Below, one piece after another: positions 24,201 through 37,838 of a stretch of DNA of 64,000 nt. The notes beneath the pieces are model-generated. The model worked only from the letters and a program-made list of their open reading frames with translations. It made no database searches and was not told the DNA's origin. The position numbers and the translations under genes were made by a program. This stretch comes from Embiotoca jacksoni (Eukaryota > Chordata > Actinopteri > Embiotocidae): positions 13,206,926 to 13,270,925 of the forward strand of contig JAKOON010000007.1 in the NCBI GenBank assembly GCA_022577435.1, read 5' to 3'. Positions within the stretch are counted from its first letter, which is position 1, and the number at the start of each line of letters is the position of its first letter.

Positions 24201-26376
24201 TTTGCCAGTCCTACTGAAATGTACTATTGTCGAGTTGTGATGCCTTTTCACGCTATGAATAACGTAAAACTTCTTCATTTAAATAATTTATTTCACAAGT
24301 AGACTAAGGAGATAGCTTGGTCATACAAATCAAGAAGAGGCTCAAAGGATGTGAATTCAATATCCTGTTTGGTGAATTGTTATTCTTCAGCCGAAATGGC
24401 AAATGACTCCATTCGATATCCCATTAGTTAACATATTACTGGGTGCCAAGGCTACCAAAAAGCTTTGACAATAAATGCTTATTGTCACTGTTTGCTTTGG
24501 AGTTGGGGCTTCTGTGGAATTTTAAATGCATGAAATTTGTGAAGCAGGTTTGGATTCAAAGAGGACGTGATTAAAGAGAATAAGAGATGAGAATGGCAGT
24601 AAATTCTGGGGTGTCAGAAAGCGTTGAATCATTTAGTAATTTCCAACGTGGCGTGGAGATCTGCCTCAATCAAAATTCTTCACATAAAAGCAGGACGAGT
24701 GCAGGACGATACAATTCACATGCATTTGTATTCTGCTTGTTTGTGTGCTGGTATAAAAAAATAAGATAGTAAATCTGTAGTTGTCCGCTGCATGAATAAA
24801 ACTAATTTGGCAGAATTCTTTTTTTGTTTTTTTTGTTTCACTGGCTTTCTCCAGCCCAGAGCTCACTTGTCAAAAGGCTTATCCAGGCTTACCTTTCTCC
24901 ACCCTAGCCATTTTCCTCTTGTTTCTTTTCAATCTCACCTCTTCCTTCTGTCCTTGCTCTTATCCTATCTGATCCCCTCTCCATTCCTGCTACTCTCACA
25001 GAACCATTTCTATCCAACAGTATCATTTCACTCTTCAGCTTCAGGACTGAACTGCCCACCATTATTATGTCATTCAACACCTGTACTTAAACCGGCCTGC
25101 ATTTCACAGAAGGGCCTGTGAGTGAAGAAACTATGAGACAAACTACAACTGTTGAGTCTCTTGTCCCAAATCTACTTTCCTGTTGTAATGACACAAGTGA
25201 CTTTCCAGGTTTTCACCAGACAAGGGAGCCATGAGGCTGCATTTCGATGTCACACAAGCACATTTAGTTAATGAAAACACTGTATAGTCAAGGTTCAAAT
25301 AGCATCCCACAGAGTTATAGCATTCTGCAAATAATATGCGATTATGAGCTTTTGGACGACATAATTTGGGACATTTTAGCAAAACCCTCAAATCTGTGCT
25401 ACTTAAAGGATCAGAAAAAGTGCCTAGAGGATCCTTCTCGTCCCATGTGTTCGCCCACATCACAAAAACTCCCCAGAAACAAAACTTTTCTCTTGATTAA
25501 AAAGCACAAAACCATCAAAATCTAAAGTTGCTCCCTTCAACTTCACTTATTCTCTCACACTATTGTCATAGTGACCCACAGCCATCGATTCATCAGAGCT
25601 GCCATCTTGGGAGAGTAAGTCACAGGGCTATTTCGGTAATGACCTAGATTTTCAGGTGAATGTGGATCCCTATCATTGTAATGAGTTGCAGCAAATCAAA
25701 GAGAACATATTAGGTCAAGTAAACGATTTTCTTCATTTTTTTTTTCTCTATTCAGACGTTTTTTTTTTTTTATTCATTTACTGTCAGAATATTACAAATA
25801 ATAAATCAAGCTAAATGCTGTATTATTCAAATTCCACAGCCAAAGTGAAAAGTGTGCATCTTGCCTTTAAAACACAATCAATGCCAGAGAAAATTCCCCA
25901 GTCTAATTTCCTTTCGTGATAATTTTGTCAAATTAATATCAAGTCAATTTCCTGGAGCCTGTTCTTACACAGAGTGATGGCATGATGATGGTATCATTGG
26001 AAGAAAGCTATAATTGTGGAGGATGGGTCCTTTTTGGAGGAATGTGGCACAGATGGGCCCTGAGCTTGATGGAGGAATTTCTCTGTCCTCAAAGGCTATC
26101 AGGAAGCATTGCCAAGCTGGCAAGAGATATAAATAGACAACAGTCAGGAGCAGGTCTATGTGTAAGCACCAAAATAAAACAGTCCCAAAGTAGGTACTAT
26201 CCTATTAAGGTGGAGGGTTTACAATGTCATTAAGGCAAAATTTAAAAAGCTTTCACACTGTAAAACACTGCACTAGCAAGAGCAGCTGATTCGATTTGGT
26301 TACATATTCCTATACTGCTTTATTCCTTTGCTCTTACAAAGGTTACTGAGCACTACGACTTGATCAGGACACAGTG

Positions 26377-26500
26377 GACACCCATCAAAGGGCTAACACA
26401 CAGACAGCCACTCACTCACATTCATACCTAGAGGCAATTCAGTACCTGATTCGGATGTAAAATGTGGGAGGAAGTGTGAGCATATGAGTACAGGCAGAGA
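26377..26500 (+). repeat. Dispersed teleost repeat (LINE2-type 3' region)
   Basis: The order of motifs GGGCTAACACACAGACAG, CTCACATTCATACCTAGAGG, CAATTCAG and TGTGGGAGGAAG follows a very common bony-fish repeat (CTAACACAGAGACA...CACTCACATTCACACC...CAATTTAGAG...GTGGGAGGAA). The family is assigned from memory. Confidence 0.55.
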
Positions 26501-29500
26501 CACAGCTGTACACCTGAAGACAGCGAGGGCATGTGCTCAGGATTGTTTTGGGGATTTGGGGAGTTTTAATGACCTAAGGAGGAGCTCATATTCTACAATT
26601 AAACATAAATTACATTCAAGCTTTTAAGACCTATTCTAGTCTTTATTTTTTTTAAATGTTTCTAAACAGAACGATATATGAGCATTTCTCCTCTTTTTAA
26701 CAATTAAATACCAACTATTAGAGAGAAGGTTTGAAACAATATTCAAATAAATAGATTTTATATAAATATAAATAAAGATAATGCAAAACAAAACAGAAAC
26801 GCTTTTTATTGCCTGTTAGGGCTTGACCAAAATTCCTCATGGGGATATATGATTGCAGTATTTCTAAAATTTTGACCGCAAACCACAATGCAATCTACAC
26901 AGGGACAAACCAAAAGCCCACACTGTATATTCAACTGGTCTGACTCCCCAGTGGCCCAAATAGTGTAATGAAAAATAAAATCCAAATAGCCAACAATTTA
27001 GTCAGCTAGACCTTTGAACAACTCACAGCCAGAAATCCAGATGAAAAGTGCAGTGCCCAGTCTGCCTAAAAACACACTTTAAAAATGATAATGCATCTAT
27101 ATCATTCACAACCCGCCTTGAGAAAGAAAAAAGAAAGAAAGAAAAAAAGGTGGGGTAGAATCCTGCTGATGCTGCTCTCAATGTCAAAACTGATCAAGTT
27201 AAATCTAAAACCTGATACAAATCTTAAATAATTGTTTGGCAGGGTAACAGATGTGTGTTTGAAACAGACGAGGACAAAGAGAAAAGAAGATAAAGGAAAG
27301 ATGGAATACTATACAAAAGGATATAAAGCAACTGTAATTCAAGACAAGGGCCTACTTGTGGAGCAGAGGTCTGTGAGTGTGTGATACCCAGCCAGTAGCA
27401 GTGGAAGTTTGTGTGTTTCTGTATGTGTGTGTGGGAGAGAGCGGAAGGATCTCTATTAATCTCTTGCATTACTGCAGTCATTTCCACTCTCTTCATCACT
27501 AGCAGCATGTGCTCTGTGAGATTTAAAATATTTAAATCTGTAATCTGTCAGCATTATGAGGTTAACACACACCCGCAAGACTGGTGTCCTATCCGTCACT
27601 GTGCTTTCCACTTCACATGGCCCCACATATATCATGAGGACCTGACATGGCCTTTTGTAGTTCTGGCTGGAAAAGACTTTGCGGCCAGTGTCTGTAATTT
27701 CTCAACAGCAGAACAAACATGCTGCTGGACCCTCGAGAAAAATTAAGGGAAATGCGCGCAGCTGAAAGAAAAGGAAAAAAAAGAAAGAAGCTGTGGCACT
27801 GTGAAGCGCAAAGAAGCCTTTAATTGTTTCCCCAGTGAATGTGACCCAGTGACTCTGGAGGAGTTCTTCCTTGTTCTTTTACTACGGGTAAACTGGCATT
27901 CATTATTGATTTGGTGGCACAGACTCATAGTCTTACACAACATGGTCTTATGAGTGGGCCCAAGTGTTATGTCGTTTTGGTGCACAACTGCATTAGAGCC
28001 TCACTAATACAGTCTCTTCCACCTTTCTTAAACAACATGCTCTATTTTCCTAAAACACAGAATTAATAACCAAGAATGAATAAATTGAATGGGATTAGAG
28101 TTTGAACGACACTGACCCATATATGAATATTAGGTTGATGGAAGACACTCCAACGTAGCCCATTTAACCAGCTCCATGTCATGTCTTCATACGACAGGCT
28201 TTTACTAAGCTCCTTAAGAGCCTGCCCCAGGGGATCTATGGTAGGCTGGAGGTACTGACTCAGGCCTTATCTCCACTAATTTACCCCATGAATTAGACGG
28301 CCCCTCGTTTCTGTGTCCTGCCAGACCCACACAATACTCATTCCATGTTATGAAAATGAGGAGAGAAAGGGGCTTAGCGATTGCTTAGTTGGATAAGAAG
28401 CCAGGGAATTGACAGGGGAAAGGCACACTCTGCCACATCAACTTTACCTGGACAGTAACGTTCATCCCCGGGATTAAAAAGTGTTGACTTCCCGTCACTT
28501 GTCTCTATATTTTCAGGGGTGGATTAAGTGGAGAGAAAAAAAAAAAAGCAATTTAAATCATAAGGATTAAAGTGAACTTTTGGAAAACAAACAGGCAGGG
28601 CTTCACCACCGTGAGCCACAAAGTGAGGAGAGAATGACTGCTTCTTTGTTCATTTCAGACTTTGGACAGTTGTCAGATATTTTAAAATTTAAATGAGCTG
28701 GCAACAATCATACGTGGAAAGGACAGAAAGTGCACAACTCAGACGAAGCCACAGCAATCCATACATAAATCTGAGATGTAGTTGTTTCTCATGTCATATA
28801 CTGTATATGCAAGTGGGAAGGCAAATGATAATGCAAATATGTAAATCACAGTCACAGTCTGCAAATAAGTGCGACGGTTTCTCAAAGTAAAGTCACTGGA
28901 ATGTGAAATAAACATGCACACACTGCTTCAGTGGATTGATTCCGCTATGCCACAGCAAAAAAAGGTCATTTATGTGGTTTGCATGTTGCACATGAATGAA
29001 ATGAACTGTGCTTTATCCCAGACTAAGCTTATGTAAGTCCAAAGTACAGCTTTGCATCTGAGAGACTCTCCCCCTACCATGACTGTCTCCGACCCCCTCC
29101 TTTCGCCGTCTCTCTCCATGTGATGCATTTTAAAAAAAGTCTCCATTAAAAAAAGAAAAACAATCAAAAAAATAGCTCCACATGTGCCACATGTTTGGTT
29201 ATGTCCCTGATTTTAACTCAGCCAGCTTCGTCCTCAGTGTGTGCCTCGCTGAGTGTAAATTGTCTAATTAATAAATAATTAATAAGTAGATAACTTCTGG
29301 CAGACAGTGAGTGGAGACATACTGCGTGACATCTGCTTTGTAGTTAGAATGGCGATGTCCAAAAGAATCTTGTTTACTAAGCAGACATTGGTCTTTGGCA
29401 GGGAAACCTGTTAGTCAGGGGAGATGTTTTTGGGCCATGAACAATGTAATATCTCTGTTAAATATGTTATGTGCACTAGACTTGAGGCGTATCTTTGTGC

Positions 29501-30148
29501 CTCAGGCCAAAAGCAATTTGTTAGTCAAACAAAGACTCTTTCATCTTTTTACAGATTTAACAAATATGTCTTATTCATTATTAAAATGAATGTGACACAA
29601 GTGTATCTGGAGAATTACAGCTCGTTTCGGGTTATATCAAAAAATAACAATCGGGGTATTTTTCAGCAATTCTGTCACACAAGGTGTGATTTAATGATGA
29701 TGAAAGCGCATCCTCCAGAGCAAATATGAGAAGACAAGTTGATCCTCCTTCTTTAGTCACTGTACACTGTGAAGGGCAATGAAAGAGCTCTGTTGACACG
29801 TCATGTGTCACAGTTTGATTTGGGTTTAAAAGATTTTGCTGCATTTTGTCTTACTTGTTGTCAGAGCTCTCTGCACTACAGCCATTGCTTAGGGCAATTA
29901 AAAACCTGCAGGACTCTGAATCATGTAAGTGGTAGAAACAGACAGAACTCTCTCAAAATGAATCTCTTCTCTTGTACCAAAAAAAGAAAAGCGACAGTTT
30001 AACACAAGTCTGTAAACTTTATTCTTGGGTAGACATTTTGAAATTGTCAGCCAAACCAAGGCAATTGTCTTGTTTGCTTGATACTGCGGTAAAAACCAAT
30101 CTGCTTTAAAAAAAAAATGAAAAACTTCCCAATTCCCTTTTTTCTTTC

Positions 30149-30176
30149 TTTTTTTTTTTTTTTTTTTTTTTTTTTT
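30149..30176. repeat. Poly-T run, 28 bases
   Basis: Homopolymer preceded by TTTTTTCTTTC. Confidence 0.95.
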
Positions 30177-31044
30177 GGTGCCTATGATGTTGCAAAGTTG
30201 TGAAAAGTGCTGCAACAATGACAGGCTTCTCCTGGGCTGTGGGATAGGCAGCGATAGGACATATTTTTAGAAGGTCAGAGGTATCCATTTGGGAAATTAT
30301 TCAGCCCATGCTCCTGCAGCTTCAGGACAACATGTCAAACACAATGAAGAATATTAGAAAACACAAATAACCTTCCACAGCCTTCTTCATATGTGCAACG
30401 ACACACCTCTGTGTATACACAGCAGAGCAGGCGCGCTCGCATACCTCTGTCTACGTGTCTGGGTGTGAGAGCAATAACGAGAGCACGCTGAAAGAGAAAC
30501 CGAAGGCTAAATAACAAGAGGCCTCTCGGGCCAGAGACCAATGAGTGGCTCAGCCATGTTAAGTCAGGCCAAGACGTACTCAGGTGTATTCACGTTGGGC
30601 CAGGACGAAGCCTCGCTGACCTTTGCAGCGGACAGAGAGTCTCGTGGAGCTTTTCTTGAGCAGTCCTGACTCACAGGGTAAACAACAGACTCACTGCTGC
30701 ACTTTGAACTCTGTGTGTGCACTTTAAGAGTGTGTTGGTGCTTGCGCCCATCACTGATCACATGTTGACCACTTCTTGATGGCCCAACCCTTCGAGTGTA
30801 ATCAGTCTAGCAAATTGAACACGTTCGGCAGGCAGAGTTCTCTGTAATTACTCCCCAACAGCTGAAACCCAAAGCTCGGTTTTTGTTGCAAATTAAACCG
30901 CCATGATTGTTACGCAGCTCAAGTGCATCCCAGAAAAATTCAGAAAAGGGGCGAAGAATGGATATTAAAACAGCAGGGAACTTGAAAAATAGCCCTTTGC
31001 TGGACTAGAATACAAACACTGAAGGCCCAGAGAGAGAATTCACA

Positions 31045-31056
31045 AGCAGCAGCAGC

Positions 31057-31086
<30 letters not shown>
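31045..31086. repeat. (CAG)n triplet repeat
   Basis: About 14 AGC/CAG units with one CGG interruption, in intron 1. Not in a supported exon. Confidence 0.9.
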
Positions 31087-31088
<2 letters not shown>

Positions 31089-32622
31089 GCATAATCCTTC
31101 ACATAATACTGAGGAGCCACATACAATATAAGTGAACACAATTTTCTTGCAATTCAAAACAAAATCCTAAGAGTTCTAATCAAATTTCATAGTGTTTTTT
31201 TCAGTTTTTTTTAAAGGAGTTCCGTGTGTCTGTGTTATCATTACCCATTAAGGCCTTCTTTCATCAATAGTGTGTGGTATGCATGCCAAATATACGGCTG
31301 GATCAGTTCCTAAATGCTTAGGTTTCAGGGACACATTGCTTTTTTTCCCAACTAATCACCATGACAACTCTTGCTTGACATTTTCACTCCCTCTTCCCTC
31401 TTTGGAATTCAACTCTCAGTTAATTATTCTTTCTACCATTGACTACAATGACACCATTTATTTCCAAGCATGCGCCGTGTGTCCTGGAATCTCAAATTGT
31501 AAGAAAGTAGACATATGAGGCCGAAAGGATCTTTATAGGGCTTTAAACTATGCTCTCGTCTTAACAAGCAAATTGAGCATGTGGTTTTTACCTTTAGTAG
31601 GAATGTAGGGTTGAAAAGTGAGGCAACAAAAAATTATATTTATATAAGAATATCAGTATCATGAAATGAAAAGAGGTAGATTTATAAAACGAATGGATTT
31701 CAGTGATGAATGGGGAGAAAATAACAGCTCCATGCACCACAGTAATAAAAGATGTTCTTCTGAGTTGACTGTGTCACTCTAAATGACAACAAATAGCGTT
31801 AAATATGCAGGCAAACTCACACTGAACCTTGTATTTTCATTGGGAATTTAAATTGGGCGAGCAATCGTTCACACATAAAACTTCCCAGGAAATAAATTCA
31901 TGAGGAAAACTTAAAAAGGAATAGGAAAATGGGGATCCCCACGTATGCCTGTGGCAGATTATCCTGCTCCTCCTCGTAACAGATGGAGGTATAGCTTGCT
32001 ACAAACTGGTGGGAGATCTCACTTGCATGCAAAAAAAAAAATCGAAGATCTGATTTCACCCTGGGCAAATTGATTCGGTGAATCCTTTAACTTGGAGCGT
32101 TGTATTTCCCTAACGCACACAAGCAAGTCATCAGCCTTTTTAATTTTTTGTTGTACCAGGGAGAGCAATTACAGAGAGCTTGCGCGTCATTGCTCCATCA
32201 CGCGCACAAGATGTCTTTATGGCCAAGTAACAAGTGCTCCGGACATTTATCACAAGCATTTCATTTTCGTTCACAGCGGTTTTGTAACATGATACAGATA
32301 CACACCGTTACCAACATCTCTGATAAGACTCGGGGTAGTCCGTTCAAGTCAGAATAAAAAAAAATCACAAAAAAAAAAAAAAAAAATCAAAATGCGTTTT
32401 AGAAGTATACGTGCTCCGTGCCAGGTTACAGCGCTGCGTCGATGTTGCGTGACAAAATAGCACTCTTTATCTTTTTCTGAAAAAAACAAAGGCGTAAATC
32501 AAGTCATTTTAATCCAAGTAGCCCGATGTGCTCATTTGCCTTCATCTTCCCAAATCACTCACAACGCAGACAGCCTTAAGATCCCCCCCCAGCAGCTCAT
32601 CAAGTACCATGACATGACTCAC

Positions 32623-33010
32623 CTGCCTTGTCGAGATGTAAATCCCCCCATGCCTTTCTGAAAATAAAAAGCCGGGACAGTGTTTCACTGTTTCGGGGTC
32701 TTCACTCGCAGTCGGGTCTGTATGTACTCCAAATATCCGTATAGTCTGCGCACTGCTTGTCTGCTTTTCGGGAATGACCTTCCTGTGAAGCGATAACGGT
32801 AACGGCTCTCATTATCCTCACTCCGCTGTCATTTGCACCGATTTCTCCCACATTGTTATTTTTTATTTGTTCAGCGGGAAGCTCTCCTCCCGGTCCTGGA
32901 CGGCGCGTTCGGATGCTTTTGCCTTGACTCTTGGGCTCAACACGAGCTTCGCGGGGGCGCGCGGCGTGATCCCGAGTGAATATTCGGGAGCGCCGAATGG
33001 AGATGGAGAG
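32623..33010 (-). other. nlgn3: Inferred non-coding first exon of nlgn3
   Basis: This CpG-dense segment ends on the minus strand at GACAAGGCAG followed by a consensus donor GTGAGT (32617-32622). Bases 32881-33000 contain 16 CpG dinucleotides by eye, against a CpG-poor background. NLGN genes normally have a non-coding first exon separated by a long intron from the first coding exon, and the acceptor at 11003 requires an upstream donor. This is the best candidate I see in the window. The right boundary (transcription start) is a guess. A 125-residue open frame on the same strand is probably fortuitous, because GC-rich sequence has few stops and the product resembles nothing I know. Confidence 0.55.
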
Positions 33011-33030
33011 GAGAGTTACTAGGTAACCAA
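32870..33030 (-). promoter_or_regulatory. CpG-island-type promoter with RFX X-box (inferred nlgn3 promoter)
   Basis: A CpG-rich core (32881-33000) lies next to GTTACTAGGTAAC at 33015-33027. On the minus strand this reads GTTACC-T-AGTAAC, an exact match to the X-box consensus bound by RFX factors (GTNRCC, short spacer, RGYAAC). No convincing TATA box sits between it and the CpG core. A weaker CpG-enriched shoulder extends left to about 32090. Promoter function and direction are inferred from the position upstream of the minus-strand donor at 32622. Confidence 0.5.
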
Positions 33031-34479
33031 GGGCACACGCATCATACATGAAAAGGAGAAGACGAGTTGTGCCTCCCAACTACCCTCTGCCCTTCTGCTC
33101 TGCCTTGACAGCTCATCAAAAACAACCTTTTTTTTTTGTTTTACTGATGGACCACTCTTTTTGTGGGCCTCACAAAAACATAATCATATGTGGCATCATT
33201 CCTCCTGGGCAAGTTGGCCCTGTACATGTTCTTTAATTGTTGTAGTGTTGCCAACAAATGACACTTTTAGCTAAATACAGATTGCAATGATAAACTGTAA
33301 AGAGCAGGCAAGAGGAGAACATTAGTTAAAGAAGAAGCAAGTTCCTAGATCCTGAATAGGCTATTTAGAAGCCTAATAAGGATTAAACAATATATTTATC
33401 AGCATTTCACACATGATAAATGAACTGGGTATTACAGCTTCACAACATTTATTTACTTTCCCTGAGTCAATCAGAGGATAAGGTTACAAAAGGTGAGAGA
33501 AGTAGAAATGAGTCTTAATCCAGAGGCATTTTCATCACCATCAGGGCCTCTGCATGAAGTTGGGCTTCGTGTGAGAGGCAGATTAGAGAAAGAATGGTCA
33601 TGGTCATCAGTAAGCTTAAAAAAAACACACTGGATCCTGCATTGACCTATAATGCTACTGTTTTTGTTGGACTCTCTAATCATTGTAAATGCCCACATCT
33701 TTATTATTACAGCCTCTGCTCTTTGCAATGCAGGCTTTCTGTTCTAAATCATACCACTATACACCATTATGACAACATCAGAGCTATTTTGTTTTTTTAG
33801 CCTTGGCAAAGCTCCTCCACAAAAGTCATTATATAATTGTTTCCAAACAATGACAAGTAAATGACCAGTAAATCATCATCTACTTTACTAAAATGTATAC
33901 ACAAATACAATTATGTGTGATGAATAGATTACACATCAGCCTGATGGTTGATTTCCAAACATGTTGTTGAAATCATTACATTACCACCTTCATATGTTAT
34001 TGTAACAGTCTCAGCATGTAGAATAAATCATTATGTAGTGTCTATTCAAGATGAGTAAATGGTTTTATCCTTTAATTTGGTGGGTGACAATGTGTGAAAA
34101 GGTCAGTTAGACCTCTCCAATCCACCTAATTCTAGTTTAAACAATGCCCTCACATACTTTTACAAATGGAGGACCCTCTGGCATTTTGACCCTTGATTCA
34201 GATATGGAAAAGACCAAAAAATGTGTGGTAAAAAAATAGAAATATATACACAAGTAAAGAGCATGATACACAATGCATCTTCTGGAGCAGACAAGCATGC
34301 AATAGATGCCAAATAGATGGCATATAGTAAAAAAAACATTTATAGGATTTTCAAACAACCAGCTCTCAAATATTTGTGAACATATATCTACTTAATATAA
34401 TGCATTATCATGAGGGACTACACTAACAAATTGTAGAACGTAATACTACATTATTTCAGTCCTGTCGTAGCATCATAAT

Positions 34480-34680
34480 TATCCCTCCACCTAAGTCTGC
34501 TCCCTCTATTGACATTTTGAAATCTTGGTTGAAAAACCACCTCTTCTCATTGGCCTTTAAATCCAATTGAGATCAATACCGTATCCTCTGTGTTGTTCCT
34601 CCTTTGTCCTTGTGTTTGTTCTGTTATGTGTATTGTTATATGTTTGTTTTTTCTTATCTGTTTACTGAAGTTGTTCAACA
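34480..34680 (+). mobile_element. LINE2-like 3' end fragment
   Basis: The frame ending at TGA 34568-34570 reads SIDILKSWLKNHLFSLAF. This matches the conserved C-terminus of L2/Maui-type fish LINE ORF2 (FKSRLKTHLFxxAF), and a T-rich 3' UTR-like stretch follows. Only the final part of the ORF is recognisable. Confidence 0.55.
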
Positions 34681-37600
34681 ATTTGGTAAAGACTAATTGT
34701 TCTTAAATATCCTATAAATAACGCTAACATTACTTTTGCTATGGAATCTAAGTAGCAGCCTTTTAAATTAGTTGCAGCATTAGAAGGAAGTAAAGCTATT
34801 TAAAATAATATAATTACTTTAGGCCATGAAAACACACAATTAAAAATATACCTTTAAGAAGTGAGCAGTGCAGGTGTAAATAGTGGCAGGGTTAGTAATT
34901 AAAGCAACCGCTACATTTTTTAAGTTAAAGGTGGTAATCACTGAAATCAACTTTGCTGTTTGAAACAGAACGCAACATCCATACTGTTAATGGCACCCTC
35001 ATGTGCAGAGACCTTTTAATCATAGAACAGCAGGTGATTGATGCTATGGCTGCCATTCTTTTCTTACTGACATTCAACACTAACAATGAGGAAAAACATA
35101 AAAGAGGCAGAGATACCCACACAGACAGACCAGAGTGCAATGCATCCGTAAGACATGTTGTGTTTGAGCAAGACGCCCCACCATGACACACTTTGATGAA
35201 CATGCCAGACAAAAAAAAAAAATACAGCATAAAAAAAGAGTAAAATGTTAAAAAGAAAATCTTACAAGTGGTGTAAACGCAACATGTGGGGCATGTTGAG
35301 TTTTACAGGTGGGTGCAGCCGAGTCATTCATAGTCACAAGGACAATTTTCTTCTCATGGAGAGATTCAGCTAGCGCACAGATGAATGTTGTGCCTAAGGC
35401 AACTGGATGGGTTACTTCAAAAGCATGCGCGGGAATAATATTTATGCCTCAGGAGTCAGTGGGAGAGTCACAATGCAGGCATGTTTCTAGTCACTGTCCC
35501 ACAGCATTCCTCTGACAAAGTCTCAAATCTATTTCAAACCAGCTTGGAAACACTGAGTTGGGTCAGAGTTGATATCATAAGACACAACAGCCATGCGAGA
35601 GTAGAACATTTCAAATAGGAGGAACTGCTTTGGAAGAACACTTGCAAACTGCGTCTTAGTGTGCAATTCTAACTATTTGAAAATGATTTAGTTTTTTGGT
35701 GGACTGACGTGGAACATCTCTTAAAGTGAAACCCCATGATTTAAAACTTGTGCACAAAACAGGCATGGCCAGAGTTGGAAGTATAAAAATTCTAAATCAA
35801 ATCCATTTCCAACAGTTGTTTCTGGCCAGATGTTGTAATATAAAATAAAATGATGATTTAAAACGGTCTGTATCAGTTTTAAAACATCATGAAACATAAC
35901 GGTAAATACAGACTACAGAATTCGGTGGCAAAGCAGAGCTCTGAGACAAACCATACATGGAACAAGAAAGCTCATATCTGTCAAATACTGTACAGTCAGG
36001 TTTTAGAAAAATATGTCAAGCAGGAGATGCGGGAAGGAAACGACAAATAAACAAGACAGGCCAACAGGACGGGAGAGTCAGCAGAACAGAGAAGAGGGCA
36101 ACTGGCATTCTGATGACCACGACTGTTTATCAATAAAGGATCTTTTTAGCAGCACAGTAAAGGAATTAGAATACATTTGTTGTTCTTCTAGTAAAACAAT
36201 GAATTACAATTTGTGCTACACTGATAGTGTCTTCTAAAGACTCTGAAAAAAAGATACAATAAAAAAAAAAATATATATAGAAAGAAATACCTGAGAAACA
36301 CTTTGATATCCAATAATAGTATTAATGTCCCTCGAGTCACCTCTTCGTTTAAAGTTTTCTCTGAACCAGCTTCATCTTGTAGTTAGTGATATATTATCAG
36401 ACAGAACAGAAGTCTTTAATGCTTCTGACTATCAGATTAGAGGAAGTTATGGATACTTCTATAGATAATATCTAAATGTGATATAACTGTTATTGCAGTT
36501 TTAAGCCTTTTTATTTACACACGTTTAGTCTATTTTTAATTGTTCTGCTTTAATCATCTGCTTCTGCCGCAATATTGCTATCATAATACTATATTACAAT
36601 GTATTCATCTCTAACCCAGCTTAATCACATAATTTCTTTATCTGCATGAACGACATCATTTCCTGAGGAAGATCAATAGTTTCTCGGATTTCATTCAGTC
36701 CTGATTTGTTGGTGATGGAAGTGATTAACATAGATAGCTGTTAACCAGCTTTGGGTTTGCACTGCTGGGCTTAATGAAGCCAGATAACTCAAAGAGAGCC
36801 TGACTAATTTGTACCTAGAAGGGAAAACACTATTGAAGACATTGAGTAAAAACGAAAATAATTTAACATGGACACATGATCAAACTAACTGTGACATTTC
36901 TAATCGACAGAACCGTCTTCATCTATGCAACCAGAACACTTTGCAGTCAGTTATCATTCTGCAGGTTATTATTGCATGTGTTCCTGTTAAGGATGGGAAT
37001 TGAGAACCAGTTTTAGTTGTGAACCAGTGGCACATTGCGTAATCCATTGCAATTATATGCCTCTGAGGTTATGAATTCCTTTTATCAATGCCGACATGTT
37101 TTTTCTGACAGTAGCAAAAACTAGTGCAACATTCTGCCTCTATGTTTCTGAAAACCTGCAACAAAGAGGAGTGGTGGTAAAGAGGAAGGTGTGGCTTCAT
37201 TTCACAAAGGAAGATGACAACTTGTATTGCTTGTAATGGACATTCCACATTGTCTTCACACTCAGGGATAATGAAACAGCAGCAAAACAGTGTCGAGCCA
37301 CACAGGAAACCAGGAATCCCGAATCAATATTAGAATTGATAAAGAATCTGACCGATAAGCAGAACTTATAATGGCATCGGTGTCAATAAATTCAGATGCA
37401 TTCACATCCATAATTCCTGCTCATCATTAGGCGTGGGCCTATAGGAGCATCTTTATCAACCTTGCCTGAAATTGCACAATAATGGAATAACTGGACAACA
37501 GTAGCAGTTAATTCATGCCTAATGAGGAAACTGAAAAACGAAAGTACAACTATAACAGGCTGTGGTCAAATATCCCCTTTTTGCTAGAAGCATGTTTCAT

Positions 37601-37805
37601 AGAAAGAGTGGGCCTGATCATCTGACATTTATTATTTACGGTGAATTATCATGGAAGACAAAGTGATTCCATTGCTATATTTGACAATGCACAGTGCTCT
37701 CGGCGTCTTTTCACTTTAACATGAACGCAGTGACTTTATCGACGTCAGAATCCTGCAGGAGTTATGATGTTCTTTTAAGGAACTGATTGGTTGGAAAGCA
37801 GCCTT

Positions 37806-37807
<2 letters not shown>

Positions 37808-37836
<29 letters not shown>
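37808..37836. repeat. Poly-T run, 29 bases
   Basis: Homopolymer in intergenic DNA. Confidence 0.95.

Positions 37837-37838
<2 letters not shown>

Larger units (their letters stand above)
11003..32622 (-). other. nlgn3 intron 1 (inferred), about 21.6 kb, non-coding
   Basis: No exon with convincing coding content or family similarity was found here on either strand. Short open frames are no longer than expected by chance. Recognisable contents are a MITE-like element (15736-16125), a dispersed teleost repeat with a poly-A run (16250-16770), a C-rich G4-prone block (20755-20815), a LINE2-like repeat (26377-26500), poly-T runs and two triplet repeats. Stretches such as 18.4-19.4 kb and 22-25 kb are ordinary complex AT-rich DNA. 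They could hold conserved non-coding elements, but that cannot be judged from one sequence. Intron status depends on the first-exon inference. Confidence 0.5.

Noticed and set aside
24466..24487. Perfect 9-base inverted repeat TGACAATAA / TTATTGTCA
   Set aside because: It has a four-base loop and no terminator or RNA gene context. Expected by chance in 64 kb.
32702..33079. 125-residue minus-strand open frame in the CpG-rich block
   Set aside because: No recognisable domain. It overlaps the inferred promoter and UTR and ends before the donor. GC-rich DNA gives long frames by chance.
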